A stretch of 64,000 nucleotides of DNA from an uncultured Christensenella sp. (GCA_910587015.1 CAJUME010000005.1:62001-126000), one strand, 5' to 3'. Shown: positions 9,884-18,354, counted from the stretch's first letter. Notes: generated by a model not told the origin, from the sequence alone. Translations and numbers: made by a program.

Positions 9884-9902
9884 GCTTTTGACCTCCTTCC
9901 AT

Positions 9903-10517
9903 TTACACTATTGTAACCGTTCTTCCGTTTTTGATAATTTTGCCCTCGCAAAGCTTTTTAACGCAATATGGCAAAAGCTTGTGCTCCTCTTGCAGTATTC
10001 TTGCTTGCAGGCTTTCGGGGGTGTCGCTGTCCTCAACATTAACCGCAGTCTGTGCGATTATCGCGCCTCCGTCCGGCACTTCGTTAACGAAATGCACCGT
10101 ACAGCCCGACACCTTTGCGCCGTAATCTATCACCGCTTTATGAACTTTCAGTCCGTAAAAGCCCGCTCCGCAAAACGCGGGAATAAGCGACGGGTGAATG
10201 TTGATAATTCTGTCCTCGAATGTTTTTATAAAGCTTTCGGGGATAATTTTCAGCCAGCCCGCAAGCACTATAAAATCTACGCGGTGGATATTTAAAAGAT
10301 AAGTCAGCTCTTTATAAAGCTCGTCTATATCGGGATAACCGCTCTTTGAAAAAACAGCCGTGGCTATGCCGTGCTTTTGAGCGCGGTCGATTGCGCCTAT
10401 CCCCTCCTTAGAGGCGATAAGATAAGCAATTTCGCAAAATTTTTCTTTTTCGTTGGCGTCTATGACCGACTGAAAATCGGTACCGCCGCCGGAGGCAAAG
10501 ACGGCTATACGCTTCAC
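9903..10517 (-). CDS. purN: Phosphoribosylglycinamide formyltransferase
   Basis: PurN transfers a formyl group from 10-formyl-THF to GAR (step 3). The 204-residue length is standard. The start MKRIAVFASGGGTDFQSVID carries the phosphate-binding GGGT loop. The catalytic region is visible as LAGWLKIIPESFI, INIHPSLIPAF (Asn and His of the active site) and SGCTVHFVNEVPDGG with the following Asp. The start overlaps the purM stop by 4 nt (ATGA), indicating coupling. No purT-type alternative is present in the window. Confidence 0.96.
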   Translation of the reverse strand: MKRIAVFASGGGTDFQSVIDANEKEKFCEIAYLIASKEGIGAIDRAQKHGIATAVFSKSGYPDIDELYKELTYLLNIHRVDFIVLAGWLKIIPESFIKTFEDRIINIHPSLIPAFCGAGFYGLKVHKAVIDYGAKVSGCTVHFVNEVPDGGAIIAQTAVNVEDSDTPESLQARILQEEHKLLPYCVKKLCEGKIIKNGRTVTIV

Positions 10518-11533
10518 TTTAAGGTTACCCCGCTGCCCTTGACCGTTTTACCGAGCACAACGCATTGCTCGCCCGTGGCTTCAAGCTGGGCAATCGCCTT
10601 TTTAACGTCGTGCTTTTTGACGCAGACTACCATTCCTATACCCATATTGAAGGTGTTGTAAATCTGCTCGTTGGAAAGCTCTGCCTTCTGCTGCATAACG
10701 CGGAAAACCGCGGGAACCTCGTAAGACTTTGTATCAATAACGCAACCTATGCCCTCGGGGAAAATGCGGGGGATATTTTCTATAAACCCGCCGCCCGTAA
10801 TGTGAGCGATGCCTTTGACGTTAACGTTCTTTATCAGCTCTAAAATGCTTTTGACGTAAATTCTTGTAGGGGTTAAAAGTACGTCAATAGTCTTTGCTCC
10901 CAGCTCGTCGTTGAACTGGTTCAGCTCGTAAATATTTTCGCCGAAAAGCTTTCTGACAAGCGAATAGCCGTTTGAGTGGATACCGCTCGATTTAAGACCG
11001 ATAAGCACATCGCCGGGCTTTATGGTACTGCCGTTGATAATTTTCTTTTTATCTACCGCGCCGACCGCAAAGCCTGCTATATCGTAGTCGCCCGTGCGGT
11101 AAAAGCCGGGCATTTCAGCGGTTTCTCCGCCGATTAACGCCGCGCCGCTTTGTCGGCAGCCTTCGGCAATACCGGCGACAACAGTTGCAACCTTTTCGGG
11201 ACTGAGCGCGCCCGTTGCAAAATAGTCGAGGAAAAACAGAGGTCTTGCGCCCTGACAGACAATATCGTTTACGCACATTGCAACCGCGTCAATGCCGATT
11301 GTATCGTGCTTGCCCGAAATTATGGCGTATTTCAGCTTGGTGCCTACGCCGTCCGTACCCGCGACAAGCACGGGGTGCTTAATATCCTTGGGCATAGCAA
11401 AAAATCCGCCGAAGGAGCCTAAATCGCCAAGCACTCCGCTTGTGTAGGTGGATTTGACGTGCTCCTTCATTAATCTTACAGCCTCGTAGCCTCTTTCAAC
11501 GTCGACGCCGCTGTCCTTATAAGAAATACTCAT
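10514..11533 (-). CDS. purM: Phosphoribosylformylglycinamidine cyclo-ligase (AIR synthetase)
   Basis: PurM closes the imidazole ring, converting FGAM to AIR with ATP (step 5). The 339-residue protein has the AIRS fold markers: YKDSGVDVERGYEAV at the N-terminus, VAGTDGVGTKLKYAI, AMCVNDIVCQGA with the metal-binding Asp, ALIGGETAEMPGFY and HITGGGFIENIPR. It lies 29 nt after purF, with a Shine-Dalgarno (AAAGGAG) before the ATG, and overlaps purN by 4 nt. Ordinary in every visible respect. Confidence 0.97.
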   Translation of the reverse strand: MSISYKDSGVDVERGYEAVRLMKEHVKSTYTSGVLGDLGSFGGFFAMPKDIKHPVLVAGTDGVGTKLKYAIISGKHDTIGIDAVAMCVNDIVCQGARPLFFLDYFATGALSPEKVATVVAGIAEGCRQSGAALIGGETAEMPGFYRTGDYDIAGFAVGAVDKKKIINGSTIKPGDVLIGLKSSGIHSNGYSLVRKLFGENIYELNQFNDELGAKTIDVLLTPTRIYVKSILELIKNVNVKGIAHITGGGFIENIPRIFPEGIGCVIDTKSYEVPAVFRVMQQKAELSNEQIYNTFNMGIGMVVCVKKHDVKKAIAQLEATGEQCVVLGKTVKGSGVTLK

Positions 11534-11562
11534 TTTATCTCCTTTGAGTTTTGTTTTTATAT

Positions 11563-12963
11563 TCAGTCAAGCTTGTGCTTGTCCGCCTCGTAGTCTTCGA
11601 GGGAATACGGATACCGTCCGTTAAAGCAACCGAGGCAAAAGCCCGTATTCGCGCCCGCGCAGGTGGATAAAAGCTGTTCAACCGTAAGATACCTCACGCT
11701 GTCCGCGCCGAGGCTTTCGCAAATCTGCTCCTCGTCCTTATACGCGCCTATCAGCTGGGAATAGGTCTGAATATCTATTCCGAGGTGGCACGGGTGCTTT
11801 ATTATCGGGGAACAAATTCTGATATGCACTTCCTTTGCGCCCGCGTCCCTGAGCAATCTGATTATTTTCCGCATAGTCGTGCCGCGGACGATGCTGTCGT
11901 CTATAAGCACAACCCTTTTGCCGCGCACGTTGCCGCGCAACGCGTTCATTTTTACGTTAAGACTGCTCTCCCGCTGCCCTTGGTCGGGCTGGATAAACGT
12001 TCTGCCGACATATCGGTTTTTGGCAAGCGCTTCCACGAACGGTATTCCGCTTTCCTCCGCATAGCCGCGCGCCGCAACGTTGCCGGAATCGGGCACGCCA
12101 GAAACTATATCCGCCTCCACAGCATAGTGCTTTGCGAGCAGTCTGCCCGCTTCTTTTCTTGCCTCGTACACGCTGTAACCGTCCAGAACGGAATCGTGAC
12201 GGGCGAAATATACATACTCGAATATGCACATGCGGGACTGCGCGGGAATGTTTTCCATCATATGGGAATGTATTCCGTTGCTGTCTATAACGACAATCTC
12301 GCCCGCCCTTACGTCGCGCAGAAGATTTGCGCCTACCGCATCGAGCGCGCACGTTTCGCTTGCGACTATAACGTCGTCGTCATTCATGCCTATGCACAGC
12401 GGACGTATACCGAACGGGTCGCGCACGGCAATAAGCTTGTCGCAAGTCATAATAACCAGCGCATAGGAGCCCTTTAATTCAGCGCACGCGCGTTTTACGC
12501 CGTTAATAATATCGCCGTCGGAAAGGCTGTTGATTAAAACGGCTATAACCTCGCTGTCGATTGTGGTCTGAAATACCGCGTTTTGTGCGATAAGCCCGTC
12601 GCGCAGAGCCTTTGTATTGATTAAATTACCGTTGTGCGCAACCGCCATTTTGCCGCATTTGCCCGTAAAAACAACGGGCTGAGCGTTAAGCAGCATGCTT
12701 GCGCCCGTAGTGGAATAGCGAACGTGACCGATAGCTATGTCGCCCTCCGGCAGTGCTTCTATCTTGCCGTCCGCAAAAACGTCCGCAACAAGCCCCATAC
12801 CCTTATGATACGAGATTTTATCCGCATAGGCTACGGCGATACCGCTTGATTCCTGCCCTCTGTGCTGTAAGGCGTACAAGCCGTAATAAACGGTTTGCGC
12901 AACATTGCGGTTTTCCTGCGAGTAAACGCCAAATACGCCGCATTCCTCATGCTTTTCTTCCAT
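11563..12963 (-). CDS. purF: Amidophosphoribosyltransferase (canonical, Fe-S type)
   Basis: PurF makes phosphoribosylamine from PRPP and glutamine, the committed step of purine synthesis. The N-terminus MEEKHEECGVFG matches the Bacillus-type short propeptide followed by the catalytic Cys (C8). The glutaminase domain continues with GLYALQHRGQESSGIAV. The phosphoribosyltransferase domain has the PRPP loop RVVLIDDSIVRGTTMRK. Four Cys in the positions used for the 4Fe-4S cluster of Bacillus PurF can be seen: in RMCIFEYVYF, in HPCHLGID, and the pair in GFCLGCFNGRYP. It follows the purF-like paralogue by 26 nt. This copy looks fully functional. Confidence 0.96.
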   Translation of the reverse strand: MEEKHEECGVFGVYSQENRNVAQTVYYGLYALQHRGQESSGIAVAYADKISYHKGMGLVADVFADGKIEALPEGDIAIGHVRYSTTGASMLLNAQPVVFTGKCGKMAVAHNGNLINTKALRDGLIAQNAVFQTTIDSEVIAVLINSLSDGDIINGVKRACAELKGSYALVIMTCDKLIAVRDPFGIRPLCIGMNDDDVIVASETCALDAVGANLLRDVRAGEIVVIDSNGIHSHMMENIPAQSRMCIFEYVYFARHDSVLDGYSVYEARKEAGRLLAKHYAVEADIVSGVPDSGNVAARGYAEESGIPFVEALAKNRYVGRTFIQPDQGQRESSLNVKMNALRGNVRGKRVVLIDDSIVRGTTMRKIIRLLRDAGAKEVHIRICSPIIKHPCHLGIDIQTYSQLIGAYKDEEQICESLGADSVRYLTVEQLLSTCAGANTGFCLGCFNGRYPYSLEDYEADKHKLD

Positions 12964-12989
12964 TCAGTTCACCTTGTATAACCGTAAGG

Positions 12990-14411
12990 TCATTCTTTGC
13001 CCGTCCAGCAATATGTGCAAAGCTTGCACGGCTCTATCCCGATTGCCTTCATAAGACCCTCGATAGACTGAAATTCCAGAGATTCGAACTGAAATTTGTC
13101 GCATATAGCCTTGCGCATTGCCTTGCCGCGCTCGGTTTGGGAATTGCTGTATTCCTCTATATGATTAACGGCTTCCTCGCCCTCTAACTCCATCATAGTA
13201 CGGCGGGTAATCAAATCCATATCGCCGGACGAGCGCGAGAAGTTGAGGTATTTACAGCCGTACATAATCGGCGGACAGGCAGAACGCATATGCACCGCCT
13301 TTGCGCCGTGGGAATACAAAAAGTCGACCGTTTCTTTAAGCTGTGTGCCGCGTACAATGCTGTCGTCCACAAGCAGAAGCCTTTTGCCGTCGATAAATTC
13401 GTGCACGGGTATAAGCTTCATTTTTGCTACCTTGTTGCGCTCCGTCTGATTTACGGGCATAAAGCTGCGCGACCATGTGGGAGTATATTTTATATACGGG
13501 CGCGCAAACGGTACATGGCATGCGTTTGCATAGCCGATTGCGTGCGGCGTGCCCGAATCGGGAACTCCGCCAACGTAATCTATATCGTCAAGCCCGTGAA
13601 TTTTGGCATCGTTTTCCGCAAAGACAGCGCCGTTTTTACAGCGCATCATTTCAACGTTTATGCCCTCGTAGCTGGACGTGGGATAGCCGTAATACGACCA
13701 TAAAAACGCGCAAATACGCATTTCCTTACCGGCGGGGGCAAGCTGTGTTATGCCGTCTGCGGAAATTTCAACGATTTCCGCGGGGCCGAGCTCTCTTTCG
13801 TCTGTGTAGCCGAGCTTTTTATAGGCGAAGCTTTCGAAGGAAACGCAATAGCCGTCCTCGCACCTGCCTATCTGCACGGGAAGTCTGCCGAGCCGGTCCC
13901 TTGCGGCGATAAGAGTGCCCTTATCCGTCAAAAGCAGTATGGAAACGGTGCCCTTGACCTTTTCGTGGACGTAGCGAATACCCTCTACATAGCTGTTTTT
14001 GCTGTTTATAAGCGCCGCGACAAGCTCGTTGGAGTTTACCCTGCTGCCCGTCATCGCGTCGAAGTAGCCGCCGCCGTCAAGCACGCCCTGCATAAGCTCT
14101 GCCGCGTTGTTTATTATGCCTATCGTGCAAATCGCATAGGTGCCGAGCCGTGAAACGGTCAAAAGCGGCTGGGGGTCGGTATCGCTGATACAGCCGATTG
14201 CCGCGTTGCCCTTCATTTCCGACAAAACACGCTCGAATTTGGTTCTGAACGGCGCATTTTCGATATTATGTATCTCGCGCTGTAAGCCGATTGAAGGCTC
14301 GTAAGCCGCCATACCGCCGCGTTTGGTGCCGAGATGCGAATGATAGTCCGTGCCTATAAAAACATCAAAGATTGCACTGCTTTTTTTGACCGAGCCGAAA
14401 AATCCACCCAT
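12990..14411 (-). CDS. PurF-like protein lacking the N-terminal nucleophile Cys
   Basis: This 473-residue protein has the two-domain PurF layout but differs in the glutaminase site. It starts MGGFFGSV, so Gly stands where PurF has the catalytic Cys (MCGIVG-like), and no other Cys is close enough to replace it. The phosphoribosyltransferase half keeps the PRPP motif LLLVDDSIVRGT (residues 345-356) and GGVPDSGTPHAIGYA. Candidate Fe-S ligands are C234, C386 and the cluster C462/C465/C468 (CKLCTYC). A similar Cys-less paralogue is, as I recall, common in Bacteroidetes and some Clostridia next to purF, but its function is not established. It may use free ammonia, regulate or pair with the canonical PurF encoded 26 nt downstream, or act on another substrate. 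It lies 6 nt after purC. Confidence 0.85.
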   Translation of the reverse strand: MGGFFGSVKKSSAIFDVFIGTDYHSHLGTKRGGMAAYEPSIGLQREIHNIENAPFRTKFERVLSEMKGNAAIGCISDTDPQPLLTVSRLGTYAICTIGIINNAAELMQGVLDGGGYFDAMTGSRVNSNELVAALINSKNSYVEGIRYVHEKVKGTVSILLLTDKGTLIAARDRLGRLPVQIGRCEDGYCVSFESFAYKKLGYTDERELGPAEIVEISADGITQLAPAGKEMRICAFLWSYYGYPTSSYEGINVEMMRCKNGAVFAENDAKIHGLDDIDYVGGVPDSGTPHAIGYANACHVPFARPYIKYTPTWSRSFMPVNQTERNKVAKMKLIPVHEFIDGKRLLLVDDSIVRGTQLKETVDFLYSHGAKAVHMRSACPPIMYGCKYLNFSRSSGDMDLITRRTMMELEGEEAVNHIEEYSNSQTERGKAMRKAICDKFQFESLEFQSIEGLMKAIGIEPCKLCTYCWTGKE

Positions 14412-14417
14412 ATTTAA

Positions 14418-15140
14418 TTATTCTCCGCAAATGCGCTTGAAAATTTCGGCGTAAGCGTCCTCTACGCCGCCCAAATCGCGGCGGAATCTGTCCTTATCAA
14501 GGCTGACGTGCTTTGTGGTATCCCAGCTGCCCGCCTCCCAGAAGCGGCAGGTATCGGGCGAAATTTCGTCCGCAAGCACAATCTGACCCTTAAATCTGCC
14601 GAATTCGAGCTTGAAGTCGATTAAGTCGATATTCAGCTCCTTAAAGAAGGCAATCATAGCCTCGTTTACGGCGAATGCCATTTTCTTTATGGTGTCGATT
14701 TCCTCTGCGGTGGCAAGCTTTAACGCAAGCGCGTGATAATCGTTGATAAGGGGGTCACCCAAATCATCGTTTTTATACGAAAACTCTATTGTCGGCGCGG
14801 AGAATTTGGTTCCTTCCGCAACGCCGTAGCGCTTTGAAAAGCTGCCCGCGGCAACGTTCCTTATAATTACCTCGAGGGGAACAATCTCAACCTTTTTGAC
14901 AACGGTGTTTCTGTCGTCAAGCTGTTCAACAAGGTGCGTGGGAATACCCTTCTTTTCAAGCAGTTGCATCATCTTGTTGCTCATAATATTGTTGATAACG
15001 CCCTTGCCCGAAATTGTGCCCTTTTTCAGTCCGTTGAAGGCCGTTGCATCGTCCTTATAGGATACGATAACGTAATCGGGGTTTTCGGTTGCGAAAACCT
15101 TTTTTGCCTTGCCTTCGTAAAGCTGTTCCTTTTTAACCAT
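14418..15140 (-). CDS. purC: SAICAR synthetase
   Basis: PurC condenses CAIR with aspartate to SAICAR (ATP-dependent). The 240-residue length is the standard bacterial form. Markers are the start MVKKEQLYEGKAKKVFATEN, DDATAFNG, the basic EVIIRNVAAGSFSKRYG segment and LIDFKLEFG...LADEISPDTCRFW near residues 155-188. A good Shine-Dalgarno (GGAG) lies about 10 nt upstream. It follows purE after an 81-nt gap containing a small hairpin (15193-15218). Confidence 0.97.
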   Translation of the reverse strand: MVKKEQLYEGKAKKVFATENPDYVIVSYKDDATAFNGLKKGTISGKGVINNIMSNKMMQLLEKKGIPTHLVEQLDDRNTVVKKVEIVPLEVIIRNVAAGSFSKRYGVAEGTKFSAPTIEFSYKNDDLGDPLINDYHALALKLATAEEIDTIKKMAFAVNEAMIAFFKELNIDLIDFKLEFGRFKGQIVLADEISPDTCRFWEAGSWDTTKHVSLDKDRFRRDLGGVEDAYAEIFKRICGE

Positions 15141-15192
15141 AAATTTTTATCTCCTGAAAAAAATCGTTAATAAATTTGTTTTTTAATTATAA

Positions 15193-15218
15193 ATACCCGC
15201 AGAATATGCCGCGGGTAT
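15193..15218 (-). terminator. Hairpin between purE and purC, possible weak terminator or processing site
   Basis: Read on the minus strand just after the purE stop, arms of 8 bp (ATACCCGC at one side, GCGGGTAT at the other) enclose a 10-nt loop. They are followed by an AT-rich but not pure U tract (TTTATAATTAAAAAAC). As a terminator it would be leaky and would raise purE transcript over the rest of the operon. It might instead be an mRNA-stabilising element. The stem is directly visible; its role is inferred. Confidence 0.4.
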
Positions 15219-15221
15219 AAT

Positions 15222-15719
15222 TTAAGTCTGCGAAATTTCACGCTGAAGAGCTTTATCGTCAGCGTTTATCTTTTCTCTCATATTTCTTTTGTATTCTTTA
15301 AGCTTTGCCGCAATTTCGGGATATTTTATGCCGAGCATCTGCAAGGCAAGCAGACCGGCGTTTTCACCGCCGTTTACGCCGACGCAGGCAACGGGTATAC
15401 CAGAGGGCATCTGCACGATTGACAAAAGACTGTCAAGCCCGCCCATCATATCCGTCTTTACGGGAAGTCCTATTACGGGCAACGTGGTATTAGCCGCGAT
15501 TACTCCGCCGAGGTGCGCAGCCTTGCCGGCGGCGCAGATTATAACCTCTATACCGTTCTTTTCTGCATTCAGCGAAAATTCGTGAGCCTCGTCGGGAGTG
15601 CGGTGCGCGGAAATAACCCTTACCTCTGTCTGCACGCCGAAGCTGTTGATAACCCCTACTGCGGGTTTTACAACGTTAAAATCGGACTTGCTGCCCATTA
15701 TTATAGCAACCTTTGACAT
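15222..15719 (-). CDS. purE: 5-(carboxyamino)imidazole ribonucleotide mutase
   Basis: PurE interconverts N5-CAIR (class I) or AIR plus CO2 (class II) and CAIR. I start the gene at the ATG at 15719-15717 (MSKVAIIMGSKSDFNVV), which has GGAGA 8 nt upstream and matches the family N-terminus. An open frame continues upstream but would overlap the opposite-strand DUF1294 gene. The active-site loop SAHRTPDEAHEF and the GAGKAAHLGGV-like segment (here CAAGKAAHLGGVIAANTT) are present. No purK is seen in the window. It is the first gene of the purine operon, divergent from the DUF1294 gene over 45 nt. No purine riboswitch was recognised upstream. Confidence 0.95.
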   Translation of the reverse strand: MSKVAIIMGSKSDFNVVKPAVGVINSFGVQTEVRVISAHRTPDEAHEFSLNAEKNGIEVIICAAGKAAHLGGVIAANTTLPVIGLPVKTDMMGGLDSLLSIVQMPSGIPVACVGVNGGENAGLLALQMLGIKYPEIAAKLKEYKRNMREKINADDKALQREISQT

Positions 15720-15764
15720 CTGATAATCTCCGTTTATATTATTTTTAAAAAAAGGAAGCATACT

Positions 15765-16076
15765 GTGAGTATGGTTTTGCTTTACGTTATTTTTATAGTT
15801 TATATACTTGCCGTAAACGTATTTGCAATTATTCTTGTCAAGAGCCAGAAGGACGAGGCAATCGATGAAAACGGCAAGGCGAAAAGCGGCGACGGCAAGC
15901 TGATACTTACCGCAATGCTCGGCGGGGCGATTGCCATTTACGTTTCTATGTTCGTAATGCGGTATCGGCTGAAAAATCTTCTGCTGATGCTGATTATGCC
16001 CGTGATTGCCGTTTTGAACGTGTATTTTTGCATAGTCGCGTTCCGCTCCGGCTTCACCTTTTTCGTTGTGGCGTAA
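15765..16076 (+). CDS. DUF1294 family small membrane protein
   Basis: This is a 103-residue protein beginning at GTG (15765) with AGGA 8 nt upstream; an ATG two codons later is the alternative start. It has a hydrophobic N-terminal helix (LLYVIFIVYILAVNVFAII), a short cytoplasmic loop with KSQKDEAIDENGKAK, then LILTAMLGGAIAIYVSMFVMRYRLKN and a final hydrophobic helix. This is the pattern of the DUF1294 family (an xGGxxGxxxxMxxxRHK-like core), whose function is unknown. It is one of few plus-strand genes and is transcribed divergently from purE. The palindrome CATACT-GTG-AGTATG at 15759-15773 covers its start codon and could be an operator. Confidence 0.75.
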   Translation: MSMVLLYVIFIVYILAVNVFAIILVKSQKDEAIDENGKAKSGDGKLILTAMLGGAIAIYVSMFVMRYRLKNLLLMLIMPVIAVLNVYFCIVAFRSGFTFFVVA

Positions 16077-16236
16077 AAATACACAACATTTACAAAATAC
16101 GCGTTTATTATAACACAATATATAGTTAAAAGAAAAATGTTTGAATAAGCTTTTTTAAAAATTTAAGAGTAAAAATTTGACTTTTTACGCATTTAAACAG
16201 TTGACAAACATAAAATTTTGAGTAAGTGAAATTTAA

Positions 16237-16271
16237 AGCCCGCAGGCCTGCGTTGTGCAGGTCTGCGGGCT
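16237..16271 (-). terminator. Intrinsic terminator downstream of mscL
   Basis: Arms of 15 nt at 16237-16251 and 16257-16271 (AGCCCGCAGGCCTGC and its near-complement, one wobble) enclose a 5-nt loop. On the minus strand they follow the mscL stop by 8 nt and lead into TTTAAATTT. The hairpin can also serve the convergent DUF1294 transcript. The AT-rich 160 nt between 16077 and 16236 shows no gene. Confidence 0.75.
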
Positions 16272-16278
16272 GATTGTA

Positions 16279-16833
16279 TTATTGCCTGTTTTCGGAATTT
16301 TCTTCCGCGGTTTTTAATGCCGCGTCAGAATTGCGCGCCTTTAAAAGGTCGCGGATTTCCCTTAACAAATCTTCAGTGGTTTCAACGGGCGCCGCGGGCG
16401 CGGGTGCAACGGGCGCAACCTCTGCCTTGACTGCAGCCGCCTCCTCTTCCGTTATTTTACCCTTTTTAAGCTGCTTTTCTATCTTCTTTTTCTGCTTTTC
16501 GGCAAGTCTTTTGCCGCCCTCACGTATGGAGTTTATGGTTTTAACTATAATAAACAGCACAAACGCGGTTATTAAAAAGGTTATTACGGCAGAAATCACC
16601 GCGCCGAAGTCGAGCACGACCGCCTCGGTATTTTCTGTAGCCTTGACAAGCACTATCTGCAATGCGCTTGTCCGGTCCGCGCCGGGGATTGCGTTTATAA
16701 GCGGCTTTAAAATGCCGTTGACAAGCGAGTTGATTACCGCCGTGAACGCACTGCCGATAATTACGCCGACCGCCATATCCAGAACGTTGCCGCGGGATAT
16801 GAACGTCTTGAATTCGTTGAAAAACTTCTTCAT
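16279..16833 (-). CDS. mscL: Large-conductance mechanosensitive channel MscL
   Basis: MscL is a homopentameric membrane channel that opens under hypo-osmotic shock. I start at the ATG at 16833-16831 (MKKFFNEFKTFISRGNVLDM), which has AGGAG 7 nt upstream; a TTG five codons earlier lacks a suitable site. The family hallmark RGNVLDMAVGVIIGSAFTAVI forms the pore-lining TM1. TM2 follows at about residues 80-102 (AVISAVITFLITAFVLFIIV). At 184 residues it is longer than the usual 130-150 because of a C-terminal tail with Lys/Glu-rich and Ala/Pro-rich parts, ending in a LLREIRDLLK helix typical of the cytoplasmic bundle. Confidence 0.95.
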   Translation of the reverse strand: MKKFFNEFKTFISRGNVLDMAVGVIIGSAFTAVINSLVNGILKPLINAIPGADRTSALQIVLVKATENTEAVVLDFGAVISAVITFLITAFVLFIIVKTINSIREGGKRLAEKQKKKIEKQLKKGKITEEEAAAVKAEVAPVAPAPAAPVETTEDLLREIRDLLKARNSDAALKTAEENSENRQ

Positions 16834-16863
16834 TATATTCTCCTGCAAATTTTATTCAACGGT

Positions 16864-16892
16864 ATTATAAATTTTGCCGCTTTTATTGTCAA
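16864..16892 (-). promoter_or_regulatory. Sigma-A-type promoter of mscL
   Basis: Read on the minus strand: TTGACA at 16892-16887, a 17-nt spacer and TATAAT at 16869-16864. Both hexamers match the consensus exactly. The expected transcription start is about 25 nt before the mscL ATG. Confidence 0.9.
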
Positions 16893-16906
16893 GCGATATT
16901 TTGGTT

Positions 16907-17569
16907 TCAGCCCTCTGTAAGCACTGAAATAAGTCTTTTACGCAAGCCCTCGCAAAAGCCGTCCGCCGCCCTTTCCGCCGCTTTTGGAGAGCAGTCGAAA
17001 ACAATTTTGCCGCCATTCAAAACAAGAAGTCTGTCGGCAAGCTTTACCGCCTCGTCAACGTCGTGCGTGACAAAAAGCACCGTGCGCTTATAGCGGCTGT
17101 TTATTTGCAGAAAAAGCGAATGCATTTCGTTTTTTAGCCTTAAATCGAGCGAGGAAAAGGGCTCGTCCATTAAGAGCGCATCGCTTTCGTACAAAAACGC
17201 GCGGGCGAGCGACACGCGCTGTGCCTGCCCGCCTGAAAGCGATTTGGGGTACGCTCCGCGCTTTTCGCCAAGTCCAACGTCCCCGAGCATGGCGCATACG
17301 CGCGCCTTGTCACGGCAGACAAGCGAAAGATTTTGCTCCGCCGTGAGATTTGGCACAAGCCGCGGCGTCTGGAACACATACGAGCATTTTACAGGCGTTA
17401 TTTGCCCGATATAACCGGTAAGCCCCGCTATACAGTTTAAAAGCGTGGTTTTACCGCTTCCGCTTTCACCGAGAATGCAGGTTATTTTTCCCTCTTCCAC
17501 CGATAAATCAAAGCCGCTGTAAACCTCGGTTTTGCCGTACGCTTTTGTAAGCTTTTTAATTTCAAGCAT
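16907..17569 (-). CDS. ABC importer ATPase (nitrate/sulfonate/taurine/NMT1-type)
   Basis: This is the ATP-binding subunit of an importer; the permease and binding protein are encoded just upstream. Walker A is GESGSGKTT (about residues 30-38), the signature LSGGQAQRVSLARA, Walker B DALLMDEPFSSLD and the switch His in FVTHDVDEA. I prefer the ATG at 17569, preceded by GAGGT at 5 nt, over an ATG six codons earlier that lies inside the permease gene and lacks a Shine-Dalgarno. The family resembles the SsuB/TauB/ThiZ group, whose substrates include sulfonates, nitrate and thiamine precursors; the substrate cannot be told from sequence. Confidence 0.88.
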   Translation of the reverse strand: MLEIKKLTKAYGKTEVYSGFDLSVEEGKITCILGESGSGKTTLLNCIAGLTGYIGQITPVKCSYVFQTPRLVPNLTAEQNLSLVCRDKARVCAMLGDVGLGEKRGAYPKSLSGGQAQRVSLARAFLYESDALLMDEPFSSLDLRLKNEMHSLFLQINSRYKRTVLFVTHDVDEAVKLADRLLVLNGGKIVFDCSPKAAERAADGFCEGLRKRLISVLTEG

Positions 17570-17577
17570 AATAGACC

Positions 17578-18354
17578 TCAGCACCATTTGCGGGTAAGCC
17601 GCTTCAACTGCGAAAAAGCTATATCCAGCAACAGCCCCGCTATCACCGCGGAAACAGTAAGAGCGGCAAGCTGTGCGGTTTCCGCCGCAAGACTGCTTTC
17701 CTGCAGCATTCCGCCAAGCCCCTTTGCGGTGTTTACAAGCACCTCGGCAGAAACGGTTACCTTTAGCCCGAGCGAGATATTAGCACCGCACTGCGACAGT
17801 GTTGCGGGCAGCATATGCGGCAGATAAATTTTGAAAAGTCTGTCGCGTCTGCTTATGTTGTAGACCCGCGCCATTTCCGCAAGTCCGCCGTCAAGCCCCT
17901 CCGCTTCGGCAATAAGCTGCGCATAGATTGCGGGGAACAGCACCAAGAAGGTGACGATTGCGGGAGAAACGCTTCTGTCGCCCTGCACAAGCTTTAAAAT
18001 AATAAGGCTGACCGCAAGCGTGGGCAGAACGCGGACAAATGTAATTATCGGCTTTAAAACAGCCTTTACCGTTTTGCTGAGGGACGCGCCCGCCGCGCAG
18101 ACCGCCGCCAGAAGCAACGAAACGAGGAAGGCAAGCAGCGTCCTTAAAAGCGAGCCGCCGAGCGCCGCCCAGAACTCCGCAGAGGCGAAATTTTTAAAAA
18201 AGCATACGGCGGTTTCCGTAAAGGACGGAACTATAAGCTTATTGCCAACCGAATAGTAGGCGGTTATCCACACCAGCCACATTAAAGCGATTGCAATGGC
18301 AGAGCCGAGTATATTGAATTTTCTTTCTTTAAAAAAGTTTTTTAATGCCGTCAT
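17578..18354 (-). CDS. ABC importer permease
   Basis: This 258-residue membrane protein shows about six hydrophobic segments (for example FNILGSAIAIALMWLVWITA and LLRTLLAFLVSLLLAAVCAA). It carries the EAA-type cytoplasmic loop around EAEGLDGGLAEMARVYN...LPHMLPATLSQCGANI that docks the ATPase, as in the SsuC/TauC family. It starts directly next to the stop of the binding-protein gene and is followed by the ATPase gene, so the three form one importer. The substrate is unknown. Confidence 0.88.
   Translation of the reverse strand: MTALKNFFKERKFNILGSAIAIALMWLVWITAYYSVGNKLIVPSFTETAVCFFKNFASAEFWAALGGSLLRTLLAFLVSLLLAAVCAAGASLSKTVKAVLKPIITFVRVLPTLAVSLIILKLVQGDRSVSPAIVTFLVLFPAIYAQLIAEAEGLDGGLAEMARVYNISRRDRLFKIYLPHMLPATLSQCGANISLGLKVTVSAEVLVNTAKGLGGMLQESSLAAETAQLAALTVSAVIAGLLLDIAFSQLKRLTRKWC

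Noticed and set aside
15720..16118. In-frame extension of purE upstream to 16118 (298 residues)
   Set aside because: PurE homology and a GGAGA site begin exactly at 15719. The extension is antisense to a DUF1294 gene with its own Shine-Dalgarno and membrane-protein pattern.
16834..16848. TTG start five codons upstream for mscL
   Set aside because: The AGGAG site lies between this TTG and the downstream ATG at the correct distance for the ATG, which also matches the family N-terminus.
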